Shown: in pieces, positions 21,347 to 32,895 of the stretch
Position numbering within the stretch: the stretch's first letter is position 1
Layout of the letters: the number at the start of each line of letters is the position of its first letter
Source: Spongospora subterranea
Taxonomy: Eukaryota; Endomyxa; Phytomyxea; Plasmodiophorida; Plasmodiophoridae
Direction: 5' to 3'
Assembly: GCA_900404475.1 (NCBI GenBank)
Contig: OUQQ01000039.1
Span: 1 to 60,899 of the forward strand
Length of the DNA: 60,899 nucleotides
Notes under the pieces: generated by a model
Database searches by the model: none
The model's input: only the letters and a program-made list of their open reading frames with translations
Told to the model about the DNA's origin: nothing
Program-made: the position numbers and the translations under genes

Positions 21347-24300
21347 TTATTTGGAACGAAGTTTGATACAGGATTCGATAAAACTTGTGATAGTTTGGAC
21401 TGAACGGTCAAAATCGACGTCCAACATTGTGGAGGCTGCATATACGCAGACCGTTAATTGCATTGACAGTATGTGAAATTCAGGCTTGCTCAATGAATCA
21501 GAACGCAGTAAGTCTTTAATCAAGTCACATAGCCATTCAAAAACGGCTCGATGACGGACGCCGAGTTTATCTTGTAAAGTTTCTTCAGAGTTATCAGTAA
21601 CTGCGGCATGCATCTCCTCCAAAGTAAGGCTTGAAAGTAGTGGAATTGGCATTTGGCGTAACCATTCTTTCAAGAGTTGTACACAATGATTAGTTTCAGT
21701 AATATCATCGGTGTGACCAGACTGAAATAGGCCTTTTGCCGAATGAAAACTGGAAGGACTCGGCAATGTCTGTAATGCCATTTTTTTTACTGGACCTCCG
21801 TGAGCACGGATACGATTGCCCAGAGCAATAAGAGCAGCTGGTATTCCTGATTCATATTGGGGCAAGTCAATAGAATCAAGAGACGCAAGATCAACGCCAA
21901 ACTTGTGGACAACTTCACTTTCTGAAATTTCTAAGCGAGACTGGATAATACTTCCTGGAGATCGAAACTTTCCTATTGGAAGCCAGCTTGTCTGGCAAAT
22001 TAAACTTTCAAGTGACCTGTCCACAGTGCCTCGACTTGAGTTCTCATGGAAACAACGTGCTATTAGCGTAGACAACATTTCAACCAAGTCCCGAGAGCGT
22101 TCGTTAGTAATGCAATTCACTAGGTCGTTTCGAGGCAAACCGGAGCGAAGACTACATGATTTCATTACCCTAAAACCCATGATCAGCGAGAAGTCTGGAA
22201 GCGGCTCGTGCAATACCCAGAGGCAAATACGCCAAGAGCATGTAAGGAAGCTCGATTGTTGTCAACATCGATATTTTGGAGGATAGTATTAGTGGACAAT
22301 ACTTGCTTCAGTAAATCCTAAGTGAAAAAATCAGCAACGAAAAATCGGAACCTCTGATACGCACATATGAGGATTTGTTGAGGCCATTGTTAGAAATTAT
22401 GAGCGACGTCAACGATGCGTTTTTATATAGAGCGTCGAGTACTTGATTGATGCAAGCTGGTCCAAACCGCGACGATCCTGTGCCGCATAAACTCAATACT
22501 TTTAAGCTTTCTTTTTTGTTAAGAAGATCTGCAACTGCAGATCCAATACGAGTTGCTGCTTCTCGGTTGAATATTCCAGCTTTTAAGTTGCCATCCAACG
22601 ACAAAATTGTAAGAGGATACACGGATTGAAGATGTCTGCATACCTGATTGGAAGTGAGCAAACACGGTCCCAACGATCACGCAAACCACTGACCTCGATT
22701 AGTTGCTCCGGATTCAGCCTGCAATTACTCAAGTTCAAAGCCGATATGTTGTTGACACTGTTCTGTAAAACTGGGTTTTTCAAGACATTCCGGAATGCTT
22801 CTGTCCAAAAGGTCGTTTCTTTCTGGGAAGGGCCGTTTTTCGATAAATTAAGGGTTAATTTTAGCCCTGCCTGTTTACAGGATATGGTTTCAAGTAGCAC
22901 CAAGGTGTCAGCCTCCCGTAATTTGCATTTGGATAATGATATATGCGATAGAGACTCTGAGACCGTGATTAAACCTGAGAGTTGTTGTACTTCTTCTGAG
23001 AAAAGTTTATTCTGAGATATGTCTACGAAACGAATTAAGGGTGATTATGTGGGATGAGGCATGGAACTAACCTAACCACTTCAGTCGAGGTGGGTTAGCC
23101 TGTAATAGGGTTTGCAGGACAGCGGCAATACAAGCTCCCTGTCCGGAATTTGACAAGTTGATTCTTTCGATGTTTGACAGGACCTCGAGACAGCCGGATA
23201 ATGAAATCAGACCTCGTTTGCCCGGGGAGTTTGAAGAGACATCTAAATAGGCAATGCGGACCGTTGTGGACAAATAAACGGCTAATTCAAATGGTCATTA
23301 ACCAGTTTACAATCGGAGGTTCACTTACAAAGGGATTCAAATCCTTGCTCAGAAAGCTCACAGCGACTGCACGCGAAAGCCTCAAGAAGAATTGAGGCTT
23401 CACCTAGTGCAGAAAGCAAAATCGACAAGCCGCGGTTCCCAATCGGATTGCCAGAGATATTTAGACATCTCAATTGTAAAAGATCCATTCGAGTTATGGC
23501 AGCTGCAAAAGAGCGCATAGATTTCATCGAGCATAATGTTTGAGATATGTCAATAGAGGCAAACGATGAATCTTGAGTTATCATTTCTGATATTGCTTCA
23601 ATTCCAGGATCACCAGCAGGCATGAATGACGCAATCAATTCGCTGAAATTTGATGAATTATGACGTAACGATTGACAAATCGCAGAAAGAACCAAGCTTT
23701 GCTTCCGATGATCTGTATGAGTTCCGATAGCTTCCTTTCCCGCAATGTCAATATGATACTAGAGAATTAAAGCCCTTATTACCTTTAAATTCAGCGTTTT
23801 CCTTTGTGAAGTAAAGCATGCTTGAATGTAAGACGGAAAAACATCGAGAGAGATTTCAAACTTATCGCAGAATGCAGCGAACGTTTTCACTATAGCATCA
23901 CAAGGTCCCATTTTTTGATCAGTTATAGAATACTGTGGCGAAAACTGAACCCGGTCATGCGGAGGGTACCCAACTTTTATGGAACCTAATGAATGAAGTA
24001 GTGCATCCATAATAGATGCCAGCTGCAGGTTGTTGATGCAAGAGATATACAGAACATCCCCATTCGCACTGCTGATCCTTATCATTGAGAACCGCAGGTC
24101 TACTTCGACGCTAATTATGTCTATTAAGAATGTCGTCAATGAAACAGGACTGAGATGGTTCAGCACAAGCCGCTCTCGAAAGCAAGAAATTCGCAATTCG
24201 GTTATCACCAGTAGCCTCCGCTTGGGCTTTTCCGGGACCCCATTTTCTCCTGCAGCAGTAGAGATATGAACACGTTCGCACAAAAAAGCAGTCTGCTTTA

Positions 24301-24766
24301 GATCTTTCAAGACATTGCCAATAAGCATAGTCTCCGAATCAGTCAGCAAAGAAGCAGATACAGAAACATCTTTGGACAAAATCGAGTTCTCATTGACCTC
24401 TTCCTCTCCCGTACTGATTTCTACTTTTTCGGTGAACATTCCTTCTCGAGTTTCATCTTCCTTCTGTCGGTGATGTGACATTATTTGTTCAACCTTAACT
24501 TGGATACTTTCTGTGGCATTCCATGCGCGTTCTCTCTCGTCCGAACCTGGCTCGGCCAACAGTACCTTAGCTAAGGCGTCACGAAGCTCTGCTGATTCTT
24601 TGGAAAACGCCTGGCGCATCTCATAAGGCACCAAAAGTTGAAACAACATATCACTGGACTCTTTCCAGCCATTGGCCCACGCTTCCTCGGCGACAGCAGG
24701 CCCGCCTTTGGCTAGCGTATCGACCAGCAAGGCCTTGAACCTCTCCGCCTGCGTTCCCGCTCCCAT
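21347..24766 (-). CDS. CARMIL-GAP-like protein: PH-like domain, leucine-rich repeats, RhoGAP domain
   Basis: The N-terminal exon (24766-23783, about 330 codons) carries a helical segment and a CARMIL-type PH-like region ending AIVKTFAAFCDKFEISLD. A 48-nt intron (23782-23735) leads in phase 0 to leucine-rich repeats (LRCLNISGNPIGNRGLSIL; LKVLSLCGTGSSRFG; LTSLIISNNGLNK) spread over 22.3-23.7 kb. The last exon (22213-21347) is a RhoGAP domain: IPAALIALGNRIRAHGG, HCVQLLKEWLRQMPIPLL, then FHILSMQLTVCVYAASTM. CARMIL proteins bind actin capping protein; a CARMIL with a fused GAP is known from Dictyostelium. The usual GIFR[VL]SG segment with the arginine finger is replaced by VKKMALQTLPS, so GAP activity is doubtful. 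Start ATG (MGAGTQAERF) is the first in frame. Confidence 0.75.
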
Positions 24767-25624
24767 GACTGGATATTGCTTCTGATGATGGATAAAGTAT
24801 CTGTATGAATGAAACCAAAGGGTCGATCAGTGACGAATATTGAGGGAGTGGACTTCTAGAGTGGCGACAGTGACCGGTGACAGTGCATCTGACGTATCGT
24901 AATTCCCTGGACCACATCACCCCCTTTTACTGTACCAAATACGGGTCGATGATCGGACCAACATCAATGTGGGTGGCGACATGTTCAGGATCGGATCGAC
25001 CTCTACAATAAATATAGTGCGAGAATTGCATCAAAAAGCACCGAACGATTTTCGTGATTGTCAGCATTGAACATTTTGTATTTGCTTGAACTTTTGCGTA
25101 GGAGTGCACTATCGGTGCAGATGTAGCCGATGCATTGTGTCAATTCCGATTGACATCCTAAACAATCAACGCCAAAACCTGGTGCGATCACCGGCACTTT
25201 TCAAGAGATTATCGAATCGCTATCGCTTATGGGACGCTTTTTACTTGAAGCGGGATTAGATCACTCGTCATGCAAAATTCGATACGGGACCAAAATTTGC
25301 TGCAAGCGGTTGGCGCCAAAAAAAGACAAGTTGTGGTCGGAGTTTGGAGTTCACGGACTCCGAGCTGACTCGAAGCCGGACTCGGAGAGGGTCCGAATGG
25401 TAACGTGGTGGACTGACTGAGAGTTGACCTGGCTGTCGTCGACAGTCCTGATCTTCCCGACTGGGACATTTATTGCACTCCCCCATTCAGGTCATCTGAC
25501 CTTTTGAGATGGGAGCTATTCGCGGATCAAGATGCAACACGACGATCGCATTAACGAATATGGTATTTTACCAGTATGACCGTCGATTTCAGTCTGTTTA
25601 TGTCGTTTCGTTGGGAATCAGGTG
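24767..25624. other. Intergenic between divergent CARMIL-GAP and MFS genes
   Basis: About 860 bp with several 60-90 codon ORFs on both strands, none with domain character. An in-frame stop at 25577 upstream of the MFS ATG limits the N-terminus unless an unseen exon exists. The segment 25340-25400 is rich in GGACTCCGA/GGAGTTC-like short repeats. No RNA gene seen. Confidence 0.3.
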
Positions 25625-26901
25625 ATGTTTGTTGTCGCATTCCAATTTTCTGGTCTTACGTCCCTACTTCCTCCCCTTGTTAAACGTGTTCTATCGTCAT
25701 CGTATGGAGAAGAATATATGAAGGATCATTCTGGTAAATATATCGCTGGGTTATCGGCTGCGGCGAGTTTTTTCGGTGCAATATCAAATCCATTCTGGGG
25801 ACGCGTTTCCGATAATTATGGACGACGACCTGTTTTGTTGATATCTTTACTCGCTTCATCAGTATGCATGGCGATATTCTCAGTTGCTTCGATATTTTCG
25901 GTTCTTCTAGCTGCTCGAATCGGGAACGGGTTGTTTGATGCCTCTATGTTCATATCGAAAGTAATCACCGGGGATGTCAGCAATTCTGCAAATAGCAGCA
26001 GAAATTATGCGACTCTTTACATGTTTTTCGCCATCTCTGAAACCGTATGCCCGTTCGCCGTGTCCTTCTTTCAGGAAATTGCCGGCTGGCAAGCGTTCGG
26101 ACCTTGCATCATCTCGTCAGCTTTAATATTTATTGTGTTCCTCAACGTATATTATTTCATGGAAGAGCCTTCGGCAAGGGAGATCGTGTCAGAGCAAACT
26201 CGAGGTCTTTCAATCAAAATGATTCTCTCGAGAAGGACGACAGCAATTCCAGTTTTGCTCTATGGCACTTTAGCGATGGTGCTTACTGGCTCCTCCGTTG
26301 TGACCTCGATGATCATTATCGAGCCCTTAGGTGGGCTTGGTTTGCCACTTAGCGCCATCGGTAAGCTATTCGCAATTCAAGGCGCTGCGTATATCGCTAG
26401 TCAAATGTTTATCTGCCCTGCTCTCATTCGTGCATTTGGTGCGTATTACCATTCTTCGGATTCCTGGCGTTTCACTGATAATTTTCATGTTCAGGAGCGG
26501 GAAAGATGTTTCTTTGTTCAGCGTGGTGTTTAGTGATCATTTTTCCATTCGCTATAGTACCTGGATATCTTCCTTACCCTTATCTGATAATGGCAGTGCA
26601 CATGGTCTCTAAAAACATAGCGTCGTCGATTGCTTTAACCGCTGCCACCGTTTTGATCAATGATTCATCGTCAGCGGACAATCGTGGATCCGTTGCCTCG
26701 GTTGCTCAATCAACGGCCGGTATCTTACGAACTCTAGGGCTGTTAGTTTTAGGAGAGATATACGACATATGTTTGCGACATGAGCGGCTATGGATTCCGT
26801 TCGCGCTTCTCGGTTTTTCCATGGCGATGACTGCAACAATGGCACATTTCATTGCTCCGCTGGAAGAAAAAGCACTGGGAGTTCAATGTGAATCGTCATG
26901 A
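25625..26901 (+). CDS. Major facilitator superfamily transporter (DHA1/tetracycline-transporter-like)
   Basis: Two exons joined by a 56-nt intron (26439-26494, phase 1) give about 406 residues with about 12 hydrophobic segments. MFS motif A lies between helices 2 and 3 (GRVSDNYGRRPVLLIS). The paralogous position in the C-half is less conserved. The second half begins AGKMFLCSAWCLVI and ends ALGVQCESS. The family exports or imports small molecules by proton coupling, and the substrate cannot be told. The ATG at 25625 is the first after an in-frame stop. Convergent with the next gene, about 105 bp apart. Confidence 0.85.
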
Positions 26902-27007
26902 CCGTGAATGGCGCCAGTAACGGCTCTTCTCCCAGCCATATTGTACTGCCCATTAATCATAAATATTGTACTGATAAATGCATAGTTGTTTTGTTTAAAA
27001 TATAGAA

Positions 27008-27845
27008 TCAAACCGGTGCCGATTCCAGCTCTAAAGCGGGATCCATTATTCGCCGTAATTGGTTAATCCACTGCGCTTCCTTATCAATATATGTGGCAAC
27101 CAGTTCGCGGGACTTTTTCTCTTCCTCGATCGATTCGTTGAGCAGCTGTTTGATGGATTCCGATCTCTTTTGCTCCGCGTATAGCTCTTGCTCAAGTCGC
27201 TCGCCTGCCATTGCTTCCGCCTCTAGTCTTTCGATTTCGTTCGCGATGATCTGGAAATCATCAGCCCCCAAGTGCCTCTTCCTCCGAATATATTCGACCT
27301 ATCAGTCACATCTTGCTGGTGAAAAGGTGTAGTTTTCCTAACGGGACTGATAGGATGGTCACCTTAGATAATGTAAATGTCGTGATCTCAAGCCTCGACT
27401 CCAGCTGATTGCGATCTAGTTCGTCCCGAATGCGGACGATGTCCGATTCGAGCCGTTCATTCCTTTGCCGTACGTCAGATAGTTGTTTCAGCGCCATCCA
27501 CGTTTGCTTAAGCAAGAACGTTTTATCGTCCCTGAGCAATTGACATTGCTCAACAGCTCCCGCCAGCTTGCGTTCTTGCCGACTCGATTCGACAAGTTTT
27601 TCTTCAGATTCCGCTAATCTGCTCTGGCAGTCTTGCAGCTGTTCCTTCAGATTGGCGATGATTTGGTCTTTCTGCGCCCCAGCCTGGTTGGCCACATCGA
27701 TCATCTCCTTCAACCCGTCTACCGTTTCGCCGAGAAACGTGTTCTCGGCCAGTACGACCTCCAGTCGCGCCGCTCGAGCGCATCTCTCTGCCGAGCATGC
27801 GGCCTGGCCGTTGATGGCCCTCTTTGGAGCGCGAACGGAACCCAT
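27008..27845 (-). CDS. Coiled-coil protein of unknown function
   Basis: Two exons. Exon 1, from the ATG at 27845 (MGSVRAPKRAIN; a further ATG at 27917 is also in frame), is almost all heptad-like coiled coil: DQIIANLKEQLQDCQSRLAE and SDVRQRNERLESDIVRIRDE. An intron of about 60 nt starts after LSK (about 27365) and ends before VEYIRRKRHLGADDF. Exon 2 continues as coiled coil (NEIERLEAEAMAGERLEQEL) and ends LELESAPV. Total about 265 residues. No other domain is visible, so it may be a structural or tethering protein. Confidence 0.6.
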
Positions 27846-27949
27846 GCGAGCAACAGCGCCGTCGACGAGAAGGTGTTGACCGTTATTTTCAGGGACGAGC
27901 AGCAGCAACAATGGCAAAATATCCCTGTACAGCCGAAAACGACTGATGT

Positions 27950-28755
27950 GTGAGTTGCATGTATCTCCAACATTCAGGGTCGATCAGGAGCATTACTAGT
28001 GAATCAATGCTTGGCCTGGCCCAGCATTTTCACCCACCTGGTATTCACCGTTCATTTCATGGACGAGCTTTTCGTGCCGATTTCTCAAACTTTTCCCCGG
28101 ATCGTCTGGAATCTCATGTTTTGCTGCCATACCGTCCAAATTTAGAAAACATCCATCGAGAAGTCGTTTTGATTCGTTCTGGAAATCGTGCACAACGAAG
28201 CAGATGTCGACGTGCTTAATGCGATCTTCCAAGTTGGTGATTTTGTATTTTACTCCGTTTCTAAATGTGCTTCAGGCGAAAAATTAGTTTTCATATGACG
28301 TCCTGCCAGGGTCATGCAAGTCGTCACCGATCACTTTTCCAATTGGTGCACCTACTGTAGTTCGAAAACTGGTTATTAAGGGTATGTATAAGCTTGAAGC
28401 CGTTGTTGATGCACGTGAAGGTAAAGATGGAACCTGGTCTGCCTCTGTTAAGGCCAGTTTTGGGCGAATCTAGATTTCTTGGGAGCCTGATCGGAAGTTG
28501 CTCCTTGAATGCCTGGTACACTTTCGTAATCTAACATTTATCATACTTTTGCAGAGTGCATATTTTTCAAAACAATCAGGAAATACTTCCAAAGTTGATG
28601 TTCATCTATCAAGAAGTGATCCAGTGCCCACCAAAAATTCGTAATCCCATTGCATTTTTTAATCCATTCTCTCAAAAGACAGCAAGCCTCCATATTGACA
28701 GGCTTCGATATATCCTGCACAATAGCAGTTGTAGTAAATTTCTTCGGTTCTAATC
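27950..28755 (+). CDS. Unidentified multi-exon gene, tentative
   Basis: Plus-strand open stretches in different frames look coding and could be exons of one gene: FHGRAFRADFSNFSPDRLES with VLLPYRPNLENIHREVVLI (28.04-28.17 kb), then HNEADVDVLNAIFQVGDFVF (28.19-28.26 kb), then IGAPTVVRKLVIKGMYKLEA with VVDAREGKDGTWSASVKASF (28.34-28.47 kb), then YQEVIQCPPKIRNPIAFFNP (28.6 kb). Gaps between them fit intron lengths seen nearby. I do not recognise a family. It is divergent from the coiled-coil gene. Confidence 0.3.
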
Positions 28756-29369
28756 GGTATTCATAACCATACCCTCAGAATTGGTGGAAATGTGTGATAA
28801 CGCTGCGGGACCCAATTCGTCTATAAGATTTGCGATGTGAAAAAGGTGGCTTCGAAGAGCGACAAAGGCTCTCAAATCATTGGTACTATCGGTTATAAAA
28901 AAATGAAATAATCAATCGCAGCAGCAATATTGATTCAAAAATTCTCCAAGAGCAGACAAAGGACGAGAGTAGGATAAAAAATGAGATAACACGGAATAAT
29001 GAGCTCAAGATTCTGCAACTAGTGTGAATGGCGTTGCGACATTGGCCGACCGAAAGACCTACTGTTGCGATGGTCGAGCACACAATACAATATAGTGAAC
29101 AACACGAGATCGGTTCGAGATTGCGAGGGGGTCGGTAACAGAAGGGTTCGGGTGCGATACACAGTGAGACACGAGAGGCTGCCGGCCACTGGAGACGGTG
29201 GCGATCATCGGCACAGGCCAGGAACAGAGACAGGGACCCATTGGACCCGTTAGGAAGGTGGAACGGGGCTGCAGATCAGACTCTGGATTCATGATACCCA
29301 CAGTCGGGTAATCTGCCACATTATAATCTAGAATTCACCAGAGTGGTGCATCGTCGCACGACTCCGATG
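28756..29369. other. Intergenic, no gene seen
   Basis: About 610 bp, A-rich in its first half and GC-richer around 29060-29260. ORFs of 62-86 codons occur on both strands over the GC-richer part, without domain character. The interval probably contains the promoter of the BAR-domain gene. Confidence 0.25.
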
Positions 29370-30792
29370 ACCTCGACGTTTTCCATCGCCAAACAGAAGG
29401 TGATGCCAGCGCCGGAGCTGGCGAGGTCTTTTCATACTGATCAGGGTGTAGGCGTTGGAATTGTTCGGGCAAGTTGCCATCACAAATGACGCCGTCTATT
29501 CGTCACTTCGAACGAATATTACGCTGCTGTGCGAGACAGTAAATGGATTAAGAGATCGCGTAAGTGGATTGGTCACACAATATCAAGGTCATTCCGTATA
29601 CGTTTTCCAACATTCAGGTTGCTGAATATGCCTGTAGAAGTGGTTTCACTTTCCTGTGACATGTCGAGGGCTATTCATGGCCTTTATGATGGATCGGGGC
29701 AACAACTTGAGACAGCGTCCAGCGCAAACGCAAGCAATAAAAAGCATTTAAGGGACGAACTTTTACCAGCAATCAAGGCTGCTATTCAGGATAAAGTCAT
29801 CAACGATATCGAAGCATGGGCTACAGAGCTAGATTCCGTACGTTATCTCGTCACCAACTGCATAATCTTATATTTTTTAATATCCAGTTACAATCGAAAA
29901 TGAACAGCCGTGAAGAATGCAGAGTTCGCCTCGATCATTTCAAAAGCAAAATAATTAAGGTGAGGGCTTCGAGAGATCAATATCTACAGAGGGGTCGAAC
30001 TTTCCCCCGAAAAGAAGCAGATAAACTTGAGCGAAATGAACGCAAACTAGAAAATGCTCGTCTCGAATTTCAGGTAATTGACTGGACCTCACTCCCAGGC
30101 TTTGGCTAATGCAATGTTATCGTTATCTAGGGAGTTAATGAGACATGCTGTGATTTAATGCAGACCGTTTGGAACAGAAGGTTTAGCAACCTCAACACAG
30201 TTTTCATTAACCTTATACATGTCAGACATGTTGAATTATCCCTAAAAGTTCCCAATTCTGACACGCTTTGAAGTGCGAAGAGAATCTTTCGGCATTGGTG
30301 AATGCCTCTGCTCATGCATGTGTTGAACCAATAAGGTCAACTTGGGTGCCTTCTTTAGCAGTTAAAGATCCCGGAAAGGGCAACACAAACCGTAAATATT
30401 CTCACCATTGCTCTACGAAACAGATTACTGATGATTTGTTGTCAGGCGTCCTATCAATCGAAAACGGTGAGGCGCAAAAAAAACAGCCTAATGTTTTTGA
30501 ACTTTTCGGAGCATCGCCACCAATCATTACAGAACCTACTACACCGACACCTCCTGTAAGGCAACCAGGCAGCAGTGATGTTTGGGACATGTTCCCAACT
30601 ACAGCAGTCAACGCCGGTGCCATGGAGCCATTTGCAAACACAGGACCGGACAATTTCACTTCTGAGGACCCATTCACATCGTTCAAAGCTGAACCCGTGA
30701 CAAATAGTCTGACCCTTTCGACGGAATTTCGTCAACAATGTAAATCTAATGGAAACATTCGAGATGAATTGTTTGCAGATTGGCCAATCTAA
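29370..30792 (+). CDS. BAR-domain protein with C-terminal DPF-type endocytic motif
   Basis: Exons join into a BAR-like helical domain. The start is MTSTFSIAKQKVM (29370), then LRTNITLLCETVNGLRDR. After a 56-nt intron comes SCDMSRAIHGLYDGSGQQLE with ELLPAIKAAIQDKVINDIEA, then RVRLDHFKSKI...ERNERKLENARLEFQ and VWNRRFSNLNTVFINLIH. The C-terminal exon (30268-30792) is low-complexity with peptide motifs of clathrin adaptor clients: DPFTSF, VFELFG and VWDMF. Such proteins bind curved membranes in endocytosis (amphiphysin/Rvs type). The join between the first exon and LRTNIT is not resolved. The gene is tail-to-tail with the Alba/EF gene. Confidence 0.65.
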
Positions 30793-30872
30793 CGATCCTT
30801 TTCAAATGATAAAACCTAATCGAATTTAACATGAGATCATGGGCCATTCTTTTTCGATTTTTAGACTGTAGA

Positions 30873-31588
30873 TCACATCGTCGTAGCCTCCGACGAAATC
30901 TTGCCTTCAATATTATCCATCACCTCAAAAAACCGGGAGTCGTCCATGTTAGGAGAACAGATGGCACTAATATGAGTTTGCCAGTCTTCAATCTCTAATA
31001 GCCCCTCTGAACAAGAATCAACGATCATTAAACGATTAATCGCAAACGCCAAATCGTCTGCTGAGGGCGAAACCATATCAGGAATTCCCAGCTTAGTCCT
31101 AGAATAGCGTTAATAGAAAGCTATTTCAAGGATGGATTGGTTTAGCCATACACTTCCGATATTTCCACGCGTCCAGTTTTTTTTGTATCAAGCCGTTTGA
31201 ACAATGAATCAATGCGTTCCTGACGGTCTTCAGGCAGCTTTTCGAAAGTCTTCATGCTGATTACAATATCCAGCTGCGGAAGCTAAACGAAGATAAATGA
31301 AAAACACGATAGCACACACGCAACATTATTGAATACTGGATTGCGACCGTTCTGACTGTCTAACAACGATGTCTTCATAGATTCAATTTGGATGAGGCCT
31401 TGGCTGGCAAGATGCTGAACAGCTTCGGCAATGTTATATAACGCACTGCCAAGTCCGGTAACCAACACCACAGGATGAGCCCTCAATGATTTCCAAATAC
31501 GGCTGGCATGCTTTTTTGGATGAAAGGACGAGCTGACCGTTACGCGAGGGTAGCCAGAGTTAGACACTTTAACCATGTTTGCGAGCAA
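30873..31588 (-). CDS. Alba-domain protein fused to an EF-hand-like pair
   Basis: Three exons give about 206 residues. Residues about 13-100 match an Alba/Rpp20-type nucleic-acid-binding fold: VLVTGLGSALYNIAEAVQHL is the conserved GxG...A helix, followed by IESMKTSLLDSQNGRNPVF and, after an intron of about 42 nt, LPQLDIVISM as the closing strand. Residues about 108-180 then form an EF-hand-like pair: LFKRLDTKKTGRVEISEV and, after a second intron, INRLMIVDSCSEGLLEIEDW. The calcium loops keep Asp-1 and Gly-6 but are poor at positions 3 and 5, so calcium binding is doubtful. Alba proteins bind RNA or DNA, and I know no standard Alba/EF-hand combination. Both splice joins keep frame (phase 0, then phase 2). 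The start could also be the Met five residues in. Confidence 0.6.
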
Positions 31589-31742
31589 GGTGAAAATGAA
31601 GTGCTGCAGTTTCCGATCAAAATTATTGATGGTGCGCAGTCCGCGGTCTCAGTCGTTCCATACTTACATTTTCATGTCGCTCACATGAGCCCACTGCAGT
31701 CACACAACTCGCAAGTCGGAGCTGTAACAGAATTTAATCCGC

Positions 31743-32468
31743 ATGGACGGACACAAGTCAGAGGCGTCACGGAGCATTATTAATGAGACAGACGGTTGGT
31801 TACATCTGGACGGATACGTTAACCATGTCGGCACTGCAGATATCCCTGTGTGTGCGAGAAAATATCAGAAGCGCTTCTACGAGCATCGCTTCGCAATCCT
31901 TAGCTTGTACAGCTCCAAACTTGATTACCGCTCGCCTTCCCTCCTCCAAAAAAGGGTATATGTGTTCGACAACGTTTCGAAGTGTGAAGATAAGCTTCCT
32001 TCATCCACGATCAAGAGCATCTAAAAGTCAAACTTACAAGAAAGAGCAGGACTGCCAAAGGCGGCTCAAGCAGCACAGGCGTCCGTCGGCACGACACTGC
32101 CGCCTGAGTTTTTGCTCATGGTTGAATTTGTAGAGGTCCACGAAAATGTCACATTGCAGGAAGCGCTGGAAAGGGCAACCTCATGCAGACTGGTCAGAAA
32201 CTCGCGAAGACCGATGGATGCAGGGCATTTAGCAGAGTTCATAACACAACAATTGCAAGACCGCCAGTGTCGTGGACCGATCTCTCTCGCATCTCTCCAA
32301 TCTCATATCTTACTTTTCATCCTGAGTTTTCCGAGCGGACGAATACAGATGGTGTGTGAATCGACACAGCGTCGGCCAGTACTCTTGCCCGAATTGAAAC
32401 TCGCGCCATTCATCACGCTTTCACTACCCGACACGCCTGACTTTCCACAGGTCGCTTTTATCGTTTGA
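31743..32468 (+). CDS. Unidentified exons upstream of mariner cluster
   Basis: A plus-strand frame from about 32045 reads AGLPKAAQAAQASVGTTLPP then EFLLMVEFVEVHENVTLQEA and LERATSCRLVRNSRRPMDAG, open to about 32290. It has protein-like composition. An open segment at 31743-32024 in another frame (GYVNHVGTADIPVCARKYQK) may be an upstream exon. No family recognised. It abuts the transposase remnants and could be a truncated gene. Confidence 0.22.
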
Positions 32469-32489
32469 AAAGCGCGTTTGAAACTTTTG

Positions 32490-32895
32490 AAAACAATACT
32501 GAAAAGCGCCGAAATACGCAACTTCGATTGTCGGAGTATCTGGAGATGATCCACCTCGATTACCTTTTCAATAAGAAGCCGTGTGTATTGAACCCGAGTG
32601 ACTTCGAAGAGTTTTGATACCATCGTGCCTTTGATTCGGTTTTTGAATTACGTTTGGCTGGCCGGCTCTTGTTCAACAAGTGGTCATATACCATTTTGCC
32701 ATCAGACATGCATCGTCTGTAAGGATCGTACCTTGGTCTAGCCACAGCAGCCAGAAACATGACTTTCGTAATGAACCTCGTGCTTTTTGTTGTCCGATGT
32801 GGCAATACCTCTTCTGGCAGCAGGTAATAGTTGGCCTTTACTTTTGTCAAATAGAACCATTTTTCGTCAACAAGGACGTATCAAACATTAGCTGA
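32490..32895 (-). pseudogene. Mariner-like (Tc1/IS630 superfamily) transposase fragment A
   Basis: Minus-strand frames read VDEKWFYLTKVKANYYLLPE then RFITKVMFLAAVARPRYDP, the first DDE-Asp region of a mariner-like transposase of a type common in oomycetes and fungi. A frameshifted stretch, FEVTRVQYTRLLIEKVI (32.57 kb), continues it. The middle and C-terminal catalytic parts are missing, so this is a dead fragment. It lies head-to-head with fragment B. Confidence 0.7.

Noticed and set aside
25320..25400. GGACTCCGA-rich segment as a regulatory array
   Set aside because: The repeats are short and irregular and have no consistent spacing.
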